A stretch of 64,000 nt of DNA, taken from positions 145,001 through 209,000 of the forward strand of contig JARGXX010000039.1 of assembly GCA_030374765.1 (NCBI GenBank). Reading direction: 5' to 3'. Below are positions 9,901-20,336 of this stretch, piece after piece. How positions within the stretch are numbered: the first letter of the stretch is position 1; each line of letters starts with the position of its first letter. The notes beneath the pieces are model-generated. The model saw only the letters and a program-made list of their open reading frames with translations, was not told the DNA's origin and did not search any database. The stretch comes from Agarophyton chilense (Eukaryota > Rhodophyta > Florideophyceae > Gracilariales > Gracilariaceae). Both the position numbers and the translations under genes were made by a program.

Positions 9901-10455
9901 ATGCAACTAAATATACATATACTTACCCATCCAATTATACGCAAATTAGCAGATGAAATTACATATAAAAATTCATATGAAGAACCTATAAGCAATGATA
10001 GTGAGAAAATACTAGGCATGCTAATCTTTTACGAAACTTTAAGAAAATGGTTAAAAATAGATAATTTATATATTAAAAAAGTCGATATTTTTAAAGAAAG
10101 TTATTTCTCAAATCAATTAGATAAATATTTAATTATTACAAATATCATTGAATGCCATAATATTCTTGCAGACGTAAACAAAATAATACCAAAAGCCCAT
10201 CTAAGGGATATGAATTTATATAGTAAAATTACACCCATTAACTATTATACAGAACAACAAGAATATAAAATAATTATATTTGAAAAATTTTTAAAAAATT
10301 TTAATATCATCAAAACTATCAACTACTTGCAAAATAACGATGAAATTAATTTGAATAATATTAAAATTGTCTGCATTACATGCAATAATAATATTTTAAA
10401 ATATATAGCTCAAAAATATCCACGATTAAATGTATACACTACAAAAATCATTTAA
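9901..10455 (+). CDS. upp: Degenerate uracil phosphoribosyltransferase-like protein
   Basis: The product aligns from memory with plastid and cyanobacterial UPRT along its length: LNIHILTHPIIRKLADEI at the N-terminus, MLIFYETLRKWLKI, a PKAHLRDMNLY segment, and the final IAQKYPRLNVYTTKII. UPRT makes UMP from uracil and PRPP. Here the PRPP-binding loop, normally [VI]-[VI]-D-P-M-L-A-T-G-G, is replaced by KIIIFEKFLKNFNII, and the protein stops (184 residues against about 208) before the uracil-binding GFIVPGLGDAG motif. It is therefore very unlikely to be catalytic. The frame is open for 555 nt, so it may be retained for another role or be an early pseudogene. ATG 9901 matches the family start better than ATG 9847. 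Confidence 0.7.
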   Translation: MQLNIHILTHPIIRKLADEITYKNSYEEPISNDSEKILGMLIFYETLRKWLKIDNLYIKKVDIFKESYFSNQLDKYLIITNIIECHNILADVNKIIPKAHLRDMNLYSKITPINYYTEQQEYKIIIFEKFLKNFNIIKTINYLQNNDEINLNNIKIVCITCNNNILKYIAQKYPRLNVYTTKII

Positions 10456-10498
10456 TATAAAGTAATATTAATTAACTTCAAACCACTATTATCAGCTA

Positions 10499-10789
10499 AT
10501 GAATATTATTATAAATTCGTTTAATTTAGTTTTTACATCCATAGCTAATTTTTCTGAGATATATCTCATCTCTATTTTATTAAAACTATCTCTAGCTTGG
10601 TTTCCAACCGTAAATTGGTATAATGAACCATTTTGCTCTTTAAACAGACTTACAGATCCATACCTTAAATTATTTAGAGGAACAATACCTATGATATTTG
10701 GTATGGATATGTCTCCTATGTTAGGTATAATTTTTTTACAGTGTTTAACTGTAATATTTAATAATATACAAATCGAGTCTACGATGTAA
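10499..10789 (+). CDS. ycf19: YGGT-family membrane protein Ycf19
   Basis: 96 residues with two hydrophobic segments flanking the conserved motif W-F-P-T-V-N-W-Y-N-E-P-F and L-T-D-P-Y-L-K-L-F-R, the hallmark of the YGGT family (Ycf19 in plastids, YlmG in bacteria). YlmG/CCB3-type proteins are linked to thylakoid protein assembly and nucleoid distribution; the exact role of Ycf19 is not settled. The length is normal. It lies downstream of the upp-like gene on the same strand. Confidence 0.93.
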   Translation: MNIIINSFNLVFTSIANFSEIYLISILLKLSLAWFPTVNWYNEPFCSLNRLTDPYLKLFRGTIPMIFGMDMSPMLGIIFLQCLTVIFNNIQIESTM

Positions 10790-10894
10790 CAGTTATTTAA
10801 ATAAAAGTTGATTAATCGAATAAAACAGTATTTAATATTAAATATAAACTTATAAATAAACCCAAAAAATTGTACTAATTTACAAGATATTACT

Positions 10895-11131
10895 ATGTTA
10901 AAAATTAGATTAAAAAGATTCGGCAGAAAGCGGCAACCTAGTTATCGAATAATCGTTATAGATGGTAGAAAACCTAGAGATGGAAGACCTATAGAAGAAA
11001 TAGGATTTTATAATCCGATAAATAATAAATCAAAGATAAATTTAATACAAGTCAGGAAAAGAATAGATCAAGGTGCTCAACCAACTAAAAAAGTTCAACA
11101 AATCATTAGCCATTTTGAAAAACAGAATTAA
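10895..11131 (+). CDS. rps16: Small ribosomal subunit protein bS16
   Basis: 78 residues starting [20 protein letters not shown] and continuing with [14 protein letters not shown], the standard bS16 signature. It is a structural protein of the plastid 30S subunit. Length is normal and no intron is present. ycf65, another small-subunit protein, follows after 24 nt on the same strand, so the two are probably co-transcribed. Confidence 0.97.
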   Translation: MLKIRLKRFGRKRQPSYRIIVIDGRKPRDGRPIEEIGFYNPINNKSKINLIQVRKRIDQGAQPTKKVQQIISHFEKQN

Positions 11132-11155
11132 TAAAATACATACAAGGAGAGTAAT

Positions 11156-11455
11156 TTGTCTAAATTCACATTTAAAATTTTATGGCTTGAAAATAATATT
11201 GCTATAGCAATTGATTACAATATAGGTAACAATAGAAGCCCATTAACATCTTACTTTTTTTGGCCCCGTAATGATGCATGGGAAGAATTAAAAATAGAAT
11301 TAGAATCAAAACCATGGATTAATAAAAATGAAAGAGTAGATTTATTAAATAAAACTACAGAGGTTATTAACTTTTGGCAAGAAAAAGAGAACAAGACATC
11401 TTTGAGAAAAGCTCAAGAGAAGTTTCCAGAATTCAATTTTATTGGAACAAATTAA
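11156..11455 (+). CDS. ycf65: Plastid-specific ribosomal protein 3 (Ycf65)
   Basis: The 99-residue product contains the family core SPLTSYFFWPRNDAWEELK, followed by ELESKPWI and EVINFWQ, diagnostic of PSRP-3/Ycf65 (cS23), a small-subunit protein shared with cyanobacteria. The start is TTG at 11156. AAGGAGAG ends five bases upstream, and the translation SKFTFKILWLENN matches family N-termini, so an ATG start is not needed. This is one of three non-ATG starts I infer in the window. Confidence 0.93.
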   Translation: MSKFTFKILWLENNIAIAIDYNIGNNRSPLTSYFFWPRNDAWEELKIELESKPWINKNERVDLLNKTTEVINFWQEKENKTSLRKAQEKFPEFNFIGTN

Positions 11456-11551
11456 TTAAGATTTAATCAGATGATTAGTAATAATTAATGAACTATACTA
11501 AACATCTTAAAACAATTAATAAATAGTAAGACTTAATGATACGATATAAAA

Positions 11552-12057
11552 ATGAATAATAAATTATCTAAAAAAAAATTGATCTCTTATTAATTACTAT
11601 TGAAGCTACAAACTTATACAATTTAGATGAAAATCATACTTATAACATAAATTCCATGCAAATAAGTACTTATCTAGATCAATTATTTTTAATACGATGC
11701 GGTAATTCACTTAGAAACCCAATAATTAATACATTATTTAGTTTTAAAGAAACGATAAAAGTCATCTATTATTTATATAATTCTGTTAATAATTCCAAAA
11801 TTCAAAAGAACATACGCAAGATATTACAAGGGTTACAGCAGGATCGTCAATCAGAATATATAAAACAATATTTACAAAGATTCGAGTACATATACTATAA
11901 AACACATAACTACTACAATATAAATTGTAGATTTCATGTTGATAGTCGATATATAGAAGAAATAGCGATATATAATTTATATATTATGTACCTATTAAGG
12001 TATGAAGATAGTGTTTATTTTTTTATCAAATATTTAAAGTTACCATCTTTTATGTAA
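11552..12057 (+). CDS. Unrecognised conserved-looking protein with a one-base frame break
   Basis: An uninterrupted frame from ATG 11656 gives 133 residues (MQISTYLDQLFLIRCGN to FFIKYLKLPSFM), rich in Lys, Asn, Tyr and Ile. The same frame is open 87 nt further upstream, back to an A-run at 11570-11578. In the other frame an ATG at 11552 reads MNNKLSKKK straight into that A-run. One extra A (9 to 10) would join the two into a 168-residue protein. I do not recognise the family with confidence; a Ycf55-like plastid protein is a guess. It is convergent with groEL. It may be a real gene with a sequencing error or slippage at the A-run, or a gene starting at 11656. Confidence 0.5.
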
Positions 12058-12101
12058 ACTACGTAACCATCTCAAAATTAACAATTTGCGTAAATCTTAC
12101 T

Positions 12102-13688
<1,587 letters not shown>

Positions 13689-13832
13689 TTTATAATCCTT
13701 ATTTAACCGAAAATTTTTACAAAGCAAACGTATCTATATGAAAATAACATAAAAACAATTATATAACTAAAAAAAGTCATATATAGAAAGAACAGTTTTT
13801 AATAACAAACCTGATATACTGATATTGGATAA

Positions 13833-13906
13833 GGGCCTGTAGCTCAGTGGACTAGAGCACGTGGCTACGAACCACGGTGTCGGGGGTTCGAATCCCTCCT
13901 CGCCCG
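13833..13906 (+). tRNA. trnR-ACG: tRNA-Arg(ACG)
   Basis: A 74-nt cloverleaf. Anticodon stem-loop GTGGCT-ACG-AACCAC, T arm GGGGGTTCGAATCCCTC. The acceptor stem GGGCCTG/CTCGCCC carries two mismatches in the middle, as also in plant plastid trnR-ACG. A34 is expected to be modified to inosine. Confidence 0.95.
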
Positions 13907-13984
13907 ATGAATTTATAGAAACACAAAAAACTAAGCTATAAACTATATAACTTAATAAACATAATAATATCGAAATCATATTTT

Positions 13985-15232
13985 ATGCAACCGTTAAGAG
14001 GAACTAAAGATATATTACCCGATGAAATTGCTTATTGGCAGTATATATATACTAAAGCATTAGCCATACTATCCTTACATAATTACTCAGAAATTCGTAC
14101 ACCAATTGTAGAATCAACTAACTTATTTAAGCGTAGCATAGGTGAAACAACTGATATTATCAATAAGGAAATGTATACTTTTATAGATCAAGGTAATAGA
14201 AGCATAACTCTCAGACCAGAAGCGACAGCAAGCATAGCTAGAGCATTTATTAGTAATAAACTTTATCAAAACAATATACAAAGACTTTGGTATTTAGGCC
14301 CTATGTTTAGATATGAAAGACCTCAAAGTGGAAGACAAAGGCAATTTAATCAGTTAGGTATAGAATGCATTGGTAGTATCAATCCCATGGCTGACACAGA
14401 AGTTATTCATTTAGCTAATAAATTACTGAAAGAACTACAAGTCAAGAACTCTATATTAGAAATTAATTCAATTGGTACTTTAGAAGAAAGACAATCATAT
14501 AAAATAGATTTAATTGAATACTTATTGCAATACCAAGAAGACCTAGATCAAGATTCTAAAAATCGTATATACTCTAATCCATTAAGAATTTTAGATAGCA
14601 AAAATTTAAAAACTCAAGAAATTTTAGATAGAGCTCCAAAATTAAACAAATATTTAAATCAAAGATCCACTGAACATTTTTACTTAGTTTGCAGTTACTT
14701 AAATAATTTGAATATAACATATAAAATCAATCACAAATTAGTACGAGGATTAGATTACTACAATCAAACAGCTTTCGAAATTAAAACTAATTCCCAAAAT
14801 AGTCAAAACACTATATGTGGAGGTGGTCGTTATGATACTTTAATAGAACAACTTGGAGGCCCAAGAACACCAGCAGTAGGTTGGGCTATTGGGATAGAAA
14901 GATTACTGAAAATCATTGAAGATGAATTAATATTACCTAAGCAAAAAATTAATGTATATATAGCAACGCAAGGACTAGCAGCACAAAAAAAGATTTGGGA
15001 AATAATCAAGATTTTAGAAGAAAAAAACATAAAATTTGAATTAGATTTAGCTAATACAAGTTTTCAAAAACAAATTAAAAAAGCTAGTAAGTTAGGTGCC
15101 AAATTTTGTATTATTTTAGGAGACCAAGAAGTAACAGATAACTGTATTACTATAAAAAGATTAGATGATTATATACAATATACAATACAATACTCAAATT
15201 TTCTGCAAGAAATTCATAAATTAAAACATTAA
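13985..15232 (+). CDS. hisS: Histidyl-tRNA synthetase
   Basis: A class II aminoacyl-tRNA synthetase charging tRNA-His in the plastid; its substrate gene trnH lies 6.5 kb away. The 415 residues start MQPLRGTKDILPDE, the usual HisRS N-terminus. Motif 2 is visible as FRYERPQSGRQRQFNQLG, the histidine-A loop as LVRGLDYYNQTAFEI, and motif 3 as GWAIGIERLL. The C-terminal anticodon-binding domain is complete. Most plastids import this enzyme; plastid-encoded copies (also called syh) occur in red algae. Confidence 0.95.
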   Translation: MQPLRGTKDILPDEIAYWQYIYTKALAILSLHNYSEIRTPIVESTNLFKRSIGETTDIINKEMYTFIDQGNRSITLRPEATASIARAFISNKLYQNNIQRLWYLGPMFRYERPQSGRQRQFNQLGIECIGSINPMADTEVIHLANKLLKELQVKNSILEINSIGTLEERQSYKIDLIEYLLQYQEDLDQDSKNRIYSNPLRILDSKNLKTQEILDRAPKLNKYLNQRSTEHFYLVCSYLNNLNITYKINHKLVRGLDYYNQTAFEIKTNSQNSQNTICGGGRYDTLIEQLGGPRTPAVGWAIGIERLLKIIEDELILPKQKINVYIATQGLAAQKKIWEIIKILEEKNIKFELDLANTSFQKQIKKASKLGAKFCIILGDQEVTDNCITIKRLDDYIQYTIQYSNFLQEIHKLKH

Positions 15233-15240
15233 AAATCGAG

Positions 15241-15270
15241 TTGACAATCACAGTATATTAATTGTTTAAT
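15241..15270 (+). promoter_or_regulatory. Sigma70-type promoter for trnQ
   Basis: TTGACA at 15241-15246, an 18-nt spacer, and TTTAAT at 15265-15270. The tRNA begins 9 nt after the -10 box, a normal start-site distance. A consensus -35 this close to the hisS stop is unlikely to be chance, but no transcript data are available. Confidence 0.5.
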
Positions 15271-15279
15271 ATATGTACT

Positions 15280-15351
15280 TGGGGTGTAGCCAAGCGGTAA
15301 GGCAGCGGACTTTGACTCCGCCATTCGCAGGTTCGAATCCTCCCACCCCAG
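15280..15351 (+). tRNA. trnQ-TTG: tRNA-Gln(TTG)
   Basis: A 72-nt cloverleaf with perfect acceptor stem TGGGGTG/CACCCCA, anticodon TTG in GGACT-TTG-ACTCC, and T arm CAGGTTCGAATCCTC. A near-consensus promoter lies directly upstream. Confidence 0.96.
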
Positions 15352-15429
15352 CTAATTAGTTAATGTTAACCATGCTTTCTATTTAGATAAATCGTTAGTT
15401 TGAATCCAAAATATAATAATCGTTAAAGA

Positions 15430-15894
15430 TCATACAAAAAATGGTAAGATTTGTAATTTTATACTTATCCGTACATCACTCGTAAAAATAATATTTAAAT
15501 TATATATCCCAAGTGTTTTAATATTAGGTAAATAAATATTTTTTTTATCCAACTTCTCTCCTGTAATATAAAAAAGCTTTGTCATTATTTCTTTATCATT
15601 TACACTCCCAAAAATCTGATTGTTATTACCTACTTTCTTCTTTACGCTAATTTTAGGAATTTGATTAAACTTTTGAGCCATGAATTGTAATTTATCCTGA
15701 ATTTCATCTAACTTTTTTTGCTTTATATTCAAAAACATTCTATGATGCTTTAATCTTCCTTGAGTCGCTAACTGAGCAAAATCATGAGGAATTAAATAAT
15801 TAAATGCATAACCAGAACTTACTTTGACTATATTACCAATTGATCCAAGATTAGCTAAATTCTTCTTTAGAATAACTGTTATTCTTTTTTTCAT
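15430..15894 (-). CDS. rpl9: Large ribosomal subunit protein bL9
   Basis: 154 residues. The N-terminal domain shows the bL9 pattern ITVILKKNLANLGSIGNIVK, followed by GYAFNYLIPHDFAQLAT, then a charged linker helix and a C-terminal domain with IFGSVNDKEI. It binds 23S rRNA domain V in the 50S subunit. Length is normal. It lies 31 nt downstream of moeB on the same strand. Confidence 0.96.
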   Translation of the reverse strand: MKKRITVILKKNLANLGSIGNIVKVSSGYAFNYLIPHDFAQLATQGRLKHHRMFLNIKQKKLDEIQDKLQFMAQKFNQIPKISVKKKVGNNNQIFGSVNDKEIMTKLFYITGEKLDKKNIYLPNIKTLGIYNLNIIFTSDVRISIKLQILPFFV

Positions 15895-15925
15895 AATAAA
15901 CTTTAAAAATAAAAATATAACACTA

Positions 15926-16993
15926 TCAATGATTTAATAGATAATGACTAATGTGGTTTTTATATAAAATTTGTGATGCAATAAGTGATCTCAAATTATC
16001 ATAACAATATACAATTATCATTTTATCAATTAAAAAATCACGTATAAAATATATGGTTTTCTTGGACTTAATATTTTTCAAAGGAATATTGATTGCTTTA
16101 AGTAAATGATATTTTATAAATTCTTCTGGTTGACGGACATCAATTAACATAATTGAATATTTACTTGTTAAAAGTGATAAATTTTGTTCACTAATAATAT
16201 TACAATATGAAAATTTATTATTGAAATAATGATGTACCAAATTTGTATTATTTTTGGGCAGTATTTTAAATGTTTTAAAAGATGCATCAAGTAGATTATA
16301 AGCTAATAAGTAGCCACTTAAAATATGTCCTATCCCTACAACAATTTTAATAGCTTCTACTGCTTGAAATAAACCTATAATGCCTGTGATAACACCTAAA
16401 ACACCAAAAATATCGCATTCTTTTGTATCTAAATTTAGGCTCTTTGGATACAAATCAGAATATATGGGTCCACTTCTGTAATTAAAAACACTAATATGAC
16501 CTTCAAAACCTCGTACAGCTCCATAAATATGGACTTTATGTTGCGAGTAACATGATTTACTAATAATATATCTGGATTGGAAATTATCAGTCGTGTCTAT
16601 AACTATATCATAATTTTTAATAATATCTTTACAATTGTATTCATCTAATAAAGATGAATATACATGAACAGTACATTCTGGATTAATTATTTTAATTCTA
16701 TCGTAGACTACTGCTACTTTTGACTGACCGATATCTTGATCATTATATAAAATTTGTCTGTGCAAATTTGAATAATCTACTTTATCATTATCTACTATAC
16801 CCAAAAAATTAACTCCAGAAGCAGCCAAATAGAGAATACCAGACGCAGCTAATCCACCCGCACCAACAAACAAAACCTTAGCTGCTTTCAGTCTTTTTTG
16901 TCCATTATCACCAATATTGTCTAGTACTAAATGACGAGCATACTTTTTGTATTCTAATTCTGAAAGGCTAATATTATTTATAGGATGTAACAT
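15926..16993 (-). CDS. moeB: MoeB/ThiF-type adenylyltransferase with rhodanese domain
   Basis: An E1-like enzyme that adenylates the C-terminal Gly-Gly of a small ubiquitin-like sulfur carrier (MoaD or ThiS). The N-terminal nucleotide-binding domain has GAGGLAAS (44-51) and DNDKVDYSNLHRQ; the candidate catalytic Cys is Cys193 in KECDIFGVLG. A C-terminal rhodanese domain (about 265-355) has DVRQPEEF and the active-site loop CYDNLRS (Cys330), which could carry persulfide sulfur. The CxxC zinc motifs of E. coli MoeB are missing (PIYSDLYP replaces the first). A likely substrate, ThiS, is encoded at 21867-22082. Confidence 0.92.
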   Translation of the reverse strand: MLHPINNISLSELEYKKYARHLVLDNIGDNGQKRLKAAKVLFVGAGGLAASGILYLAASGVNFLGIVDNDKVDYSNLHRQILYNDQDIGQSKVAVVYDRIKIINPECTVHVYSSLLDEYNCKDIIKNYDIVIDTTDNFQSRYIISKSCYSQHKVHIYGAVRGFEGHISVFNYRSGPIYSDLYPKSLNLDTKECDIFGVLGVITGIIGLFQAVEAIKIVVGIGHILSGYLLAYNLLDASFKTFKILPKNNTNLVHHYFNNKFSYCNIISEQNLSLLTSKYSIMLIDVRQPEEFIKYHLLKAINIPLKNIKSKKTIYFIRDFLIDKMIIVYCYDNLRSLIASQILYKNHISHYLLNH

Positions 16994-17124
16994 AAAAAAT
17001 ACATGTCGATAATAGAAAAAATAATTAATATAATTTTATATTCTCATATGACAAATTCAATTGTATATAACTGATAGTAATTTTTTTACTTTTTTAAAAT
17101 TTTAATGTATGTTTCTTATATATT

Positions 17125-17197
17125 ACGCCTTTAGTTCAGTTGGTAGAACGCAGGTTTCCAAAACCTGATGTCGAGGGTTCAAGTCCTTCAAGGCGTG
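17125..17197 (+). tRNA. trnW-CCA: tRNA-Trp(CCA)
   Basis: A 73-nt cloverleaf with acceptor ACGCCTT/AAGGCGT, anticodon CCA in GGTTT-CCA-AAACC, T arm GAGGGTTCAAGTCCTTC. Discriminator base G. Confidence 0.96.
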
Positions 17198-17283
17198 TAT
17201 TAACATATAAAATTAATGAACTAAAATACCAACAACTCAAATTTAATAATATATAGAATTCAAAATATAATAACTCAATTAAT

Positions 17284-17313
17284 TTTACATTAACAGCTGT
17301 ATTATTCTATAAT
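17284..17313 (+). promoter_or_regulatory. Putative promoter of rpl11-rpl1-rpl12
   Basis: TTTACA (17284-17289), 18-nt spacer, TATAAT (17308-17313): five of six and six of six matches to the bacterial-type consensus. It lies about 50 nt before the rpl11 start and after trnW. Confidence 0.45.
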
Positions 17314-17364
17314 AGAATTAATATAACTAAAACTAATAGAAGGAGATGTTTAAATAAATGTTTT

Positions 17365-17790
17365 ATGGGTAAAAAACTTATGGGACTCGTTAAATTAGCT
17401 CTCAATGCAGGTAAAGCTACACCTGCACCACCAGTTGGACCAGCACTAGGACAATATGGAGCTAATATTGTTATGTTTTGCAAAGAATACAATGCTAGAA
17501 CAGCAGAAAAAGTTGGTTTAGTAATACCTGTTGAAATTTCAATATACGAAGACCGTAGCTTCTGTTTCATTTTAAAAACTCCTCCAGCTGCTATACTGCT
17601 TAAAAAAGCAGCTCAGATTCAAAGTGGATCAGGACAACCAAACACAAAAAAAATTGGATCTATTTCCGTGCAACAATTAGAGGAAATCGCTCAAGCCAAA
17701 TTACAAGATTTAAATACTCAAGACATAAAAAAAGCAATGAGAATTGTTCAAGGGACTGCAAAAAATATGGGTATTAAGATAAATGATTAG
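17365..17790 (+). CDS. rpl11: Large ribosomal subunit protein uL11
   Basis: 141 residues containing the uL11 signature [19 protein letters not shown], then [16 protein letters not shown] and the RNA-binding C-terminal half with [11 protein letters not shown]. uL11 forms the base of the ribosomal stalk at the GTPase centre. Start [11 protein letters not shown] at 17365. An AAGGAGA motif lies about 20 nt upstream, rather far; an ATG nearer to it (17358) is out of frame and stops at once. First gene of the rpl11-rpl1-rpl12 cluster. Confidence 0.96.
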   Translation: MGKKLMGLVKLALNAGKATPAPPVGPALGQYGANIVMFCKEYNARTAEKVGLVIPVEISIYEDRSFCFILKTPPAAILLKKAAQIQSGSGQPNTKKIGSISVQQLEEIAQAKLQDLNTQDIKKAMRIVQGTAKNMGIKIND

Positions 17791-17817
17791 TTGGAAAAAT
17801 TAATATAGTAATTAAAC

Positions 17818-18525
17818 ATGAAAAAACATTCACGCCGCTTCAATACCATTTTAAAGCAAGTAGAAAGAGATAAACTTTATGCACCTTTAGATGCATTGAA
17901 TTTAATGAAGAATTTATCTAATGTTAAATTTATAGAGACAGCTGAAGTACACATTGTATTAGGATTAGATCCCAAATATGCAGATCAGCAATTAAGAACA
18001 ACTGTTATGCTTCCTAAAGGAACAGGCACAATTCTTCGTGTAGCTGTTATAACCCAAGACAATAAAACTAATGATGCTAAATCTTCCGGAGCAGATTTAG
18101 TTGGAGGAGAAGATTTAATTGACGAAATCAAAAAAGGTCGCTTAGATTTCGATAAACTTATAGCTACTCCAGATATGATGATGTCCATAGCAACACTAGG
18201 TAAAATTTTAGGACCGAAAGGACTAATGCCATCACCGAAAGCTGGAACAGTAACACACAACTTAATAAAAACAATAAAAGAATTTAAAGCTGGCAAGCTA
18301 GAATATAAAATAGATCGGAGTGGTATATTACATATACCTTTTGGTAAACTTAATTTTAATGTAGAAGACTTGCATGTTAATTTAATTACTTTACAGGAAT
18401 CTATAGACAGAAATCGTCCTCAAGGTTCTAAAGGTAAATACTGGAAATCGGTACACATTAACAGTACTATGGGGCCTTCAATACCGTTAGATATTAACCT
18501 TTTACGTAATAACTATGTGTTATAA
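17818..18525 (+). CDS. rpl1: Large ribosomal subunit protein uL1
   Basis: 235 residues, full length for uL1, the mobile L1-stalk protein that helps deacylated tRNA leave the E site. Conserved segments are [40 protein letters not shown] and the C-terminal [16 protein letters not shown]. It follows rpl11 after 27 nt and precedes rpl12. Confidence 0.97.
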   Translation: MKKHSRRFNTILKQVERDKLYAPLDALNLMKNLSNVKFIETAEVHIVLGLDPKYADQQLRTTVMLPKGTGTILRVAVITQDNKTNDAKSSGADLVGGEDLIDEIKKGRLDFDKLIATPDMMMSIATLGKILGPKGLMPSPKAGTVTHNLIKTIKEFKAGKLEYKIDRSGILHIPFGKLNFNVEDLHVNLITLQESIDRNRPQGSKGKYWKSVHINSTMGPSIPLDINLLRNNYVL

Positions 18526-18579
18526 TATATATATTATAACGTTCATTTTATTTAAATGCAAAATCAATAATTTATTTGT

Positions 18580-18975
18580 ATGAATACAAAAATCACTAAT
18601 ATTATAGAAGATCTAAAAGCACTAACACTTCTAGAAGCAGCTGAATTAGTCAAACAAATCGAAGAAACATTTGATATTGATGCATCTATTGCGTCTCAAA
18701 GCCAAGCGATTGTTATGCCTGCAACTACAGATAATTCTAATAAAAACGAAATAGAAGAAAAAACAGAGTTTGATATTATTCTGGAAGAAGTACCAGCAGC
18801 TAAAAAAATTGCTATATTAAAAGTCGTTCGATCTATAACAGGATTAGGATTGAAAGAAGCAAAGGCGCTAGTAGAGTCAGCACCTAAAATAATAAAAGAT
18901 AATACAACTAAAGAAAACTCAGAAGAAATCAAAAAACAATTAGAAGAAGCTGGAGCTAAAGTATCAATCAAATAA
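18580..18975 (+). CDS. rpl12: Large ribosomal subunit stalk protein bL12
   Basis: 131 residues: an N-terminal dimerisation helix (LTLLEAAELVKQIEETF), an acidic hinge, and the C-terminal factor-binding domain EKTEFDIILEEVPAAKKIA followed by GLGLKEAKALVESAPK. It recruits elongation factors to the ribosome. The stop codon sits at the edge of the hairpin shared with petD. Confidence 0.97.
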   Translation: MNTKITNIIEDLKALTLLEAAELVKQIEETFDIDASIASQSQAIVMPATTDNSNKNEIEEKTEFDIILEEVPAAKKIAILKVVRSITGLGLKEAKALVESAPKIIKDNTTKENSEEIKKQLEEAGAKVSIK

Positions 18976-19016
18976 TAATATTGAATTATAACAAAATTGT
19001 TATGATTCAATATTAT
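18975..19016. terminator. Hairpin between convergent rpl12 and petD
   Basis: Inverted repeat of 18 bp with a single G-T position: 18975-18992 against 18999-19016, loop AAAATT. It begins at the last base of the rpl12 stop codon and ends 8 nt before the petD stop, so it can serve both strands. Confidence 0.7.
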
Positions 19017-19024
19017 AAAACTAT

Positions 19025-19507
19025 TTAAAATAGTCCCAAAGTAATAGCCTTAGACAAAGGCATTGTTGCACCAATACCTAACCAAACTGCAACAAAAGTG
19101 CCAACTAGAAAAACTGCAGTAGCAATAGGACGTCGAAAAGGGTTCTGAAACTTATTAACACTTTCAATAAAAGGAACGGTAATTAAGCCTGCAGGCACTG
19201 ATGCCATAGAAAGAACACCTACTAACTTATTTGGTATTACCCTCAGTAGATTAAAAGTAGGAAAAAAATACCATTCTGGTAATATTTCTAAAGGAGTCGC
19301 AAAAGGATTTGCTGGTTCTCCTATAACAGAAGGCTCTAATATAGATAAGCCAACATCGCAAGCTAATATACCCAAGATCACAACAGGAAACATGTATAGT
19401 ATATCATTAGGCCAAGCTGGCTCTCCGTAGTAATGATGCCCCATGCCTTTAGCTAATTTAGCACGCAATTTAGGATCGGTTAAATCAGGCTTTTTTATAA
19501 TTGACAT
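19025..19507 (-). CDS. petD: Cytochrome b6f subunit IV
   Basis: Subunit IV of the thylakoid cytochrome b6f complex, matching the C-terminal half of mitochondrial cytochrome b and contributing to the plastoquinol-oxidising Qo site. Start at [20 protein letters not shown] gives 160 residues, the universal length. An open frame 11 codons longer is not supported. The Qo motif ILPEWYFFP is present, along with three membrane helices. It lies 75 nt downstream of petB on the same strand, as in cyanobacterial petBD operons. Confidence 0.97.
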   Translation of the reverse strand: MSIIKKPDLTDPKLRAKLAKGMGHHYYGEPAWPNDILYMFPVVILGILACDVGLSILEPSVIGEPANPFATPLEILPEWYFFPTFNLLRVIPNKLVGVLSMASVPAGLITVPFIESVNKFQNPFRRPIATAVFLVGTFVAVWLGIGATMPLSKAITLGLF

Positions 19508-19582
19508 AAATAATTTCCTTAAGTAAATACTTTTTCGCACAAAATAAGTGTTATCTTATATTTTAATATATAAAGAAGATAA

Positions 19583-20230
19583 CTAAAGTGGTCCTGAAAT
19601 TCCCTGTTTCCGAATCATTAAAAAATGCATTAACATAAATACCGCTGTTAAAAGAGGTAAAACAAAAGTATGTAGACTGTAAAACCTAGTGAGAGTACTT
19701 TGTCCTACACTAACTCCTCCACGTAATAATTCAACTATACTTGTTCCTACTACAGGTATAGCTTCTGGAACACCTGTTACAATTTTAACTGCCCAGTATC
19801 CTATCTGATCCCATGGTAAAGAATAACCAGTTACCCCAAAGGAGACTGTTAGAACAGCCAATATAACACCTGTTACCCAAGTCAATTCACGAGGCTTTTT
19901 AAAACCACCTGTTAGATAAACACGAAACATGTGTAATATTAACATGAGAACCATCATACTAGCCGACCATCTATGAATTGATCTTATTAGCCAACCAAAA
20001 TTCACATCCGTCATGATGTATTCAACAGAAGAAAAAGCTTCAGCTACAGTCGGTCTATAATAAAAAGTCATAGCAAAACCACTAGCAACTTGAATTAGAA
20101 AAGAGGTAAATACAATACCGCCGATACAATAAAAAATATTGACATGAGGAGGAACATATTTACTAGTTATATCATCTGCAATAGCTTGAATTTCTAAACG
20201 CTCTTCAAACCAATCATAAACTTTTCCCAT
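19583..20230 (-). CDS. petB: Cytochrome b6
   Basis: The di-haem subunit of the cytochrome b6f complex: 215 residues, four membrane helices. It begins [20 protein letters not shown]. Haem-ligating histidines lie in [20 protein letters not shown] and in [17 protein letters not shown]. Length matches the family. No intron is present, unlike the land-plant petB. Confidence 0.98.
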   Translation of the reverse strand: MGKVYDWFEERLEIQAIADDITSKYVPPHVNIFYCIGGIVFTSFLIQVASGFAMTFYYRPTVAEAFSSVEYIMTDVNFGWLIRSIHRWSASMMVLMLILHMFRVYLTGGFKKPRELTWVTGVILAVLTVSFGVTGYSLPWDQIGYWAVKIVTGVPEAIPVVGTSIVELLRGGVSVGQSTLTRFYSLHTFVLPLLTAVFMLMHFLMIRKQGISGPL

Positions 20231-20336
20231 ATTATATTCTTAATATATGTATACAAAATATGCATTTAAACTGCTGTTAAATTTAATTAAATAGTAAATC
20301 AATATAATTATAACATTTAATATCTATTTTTAGATA

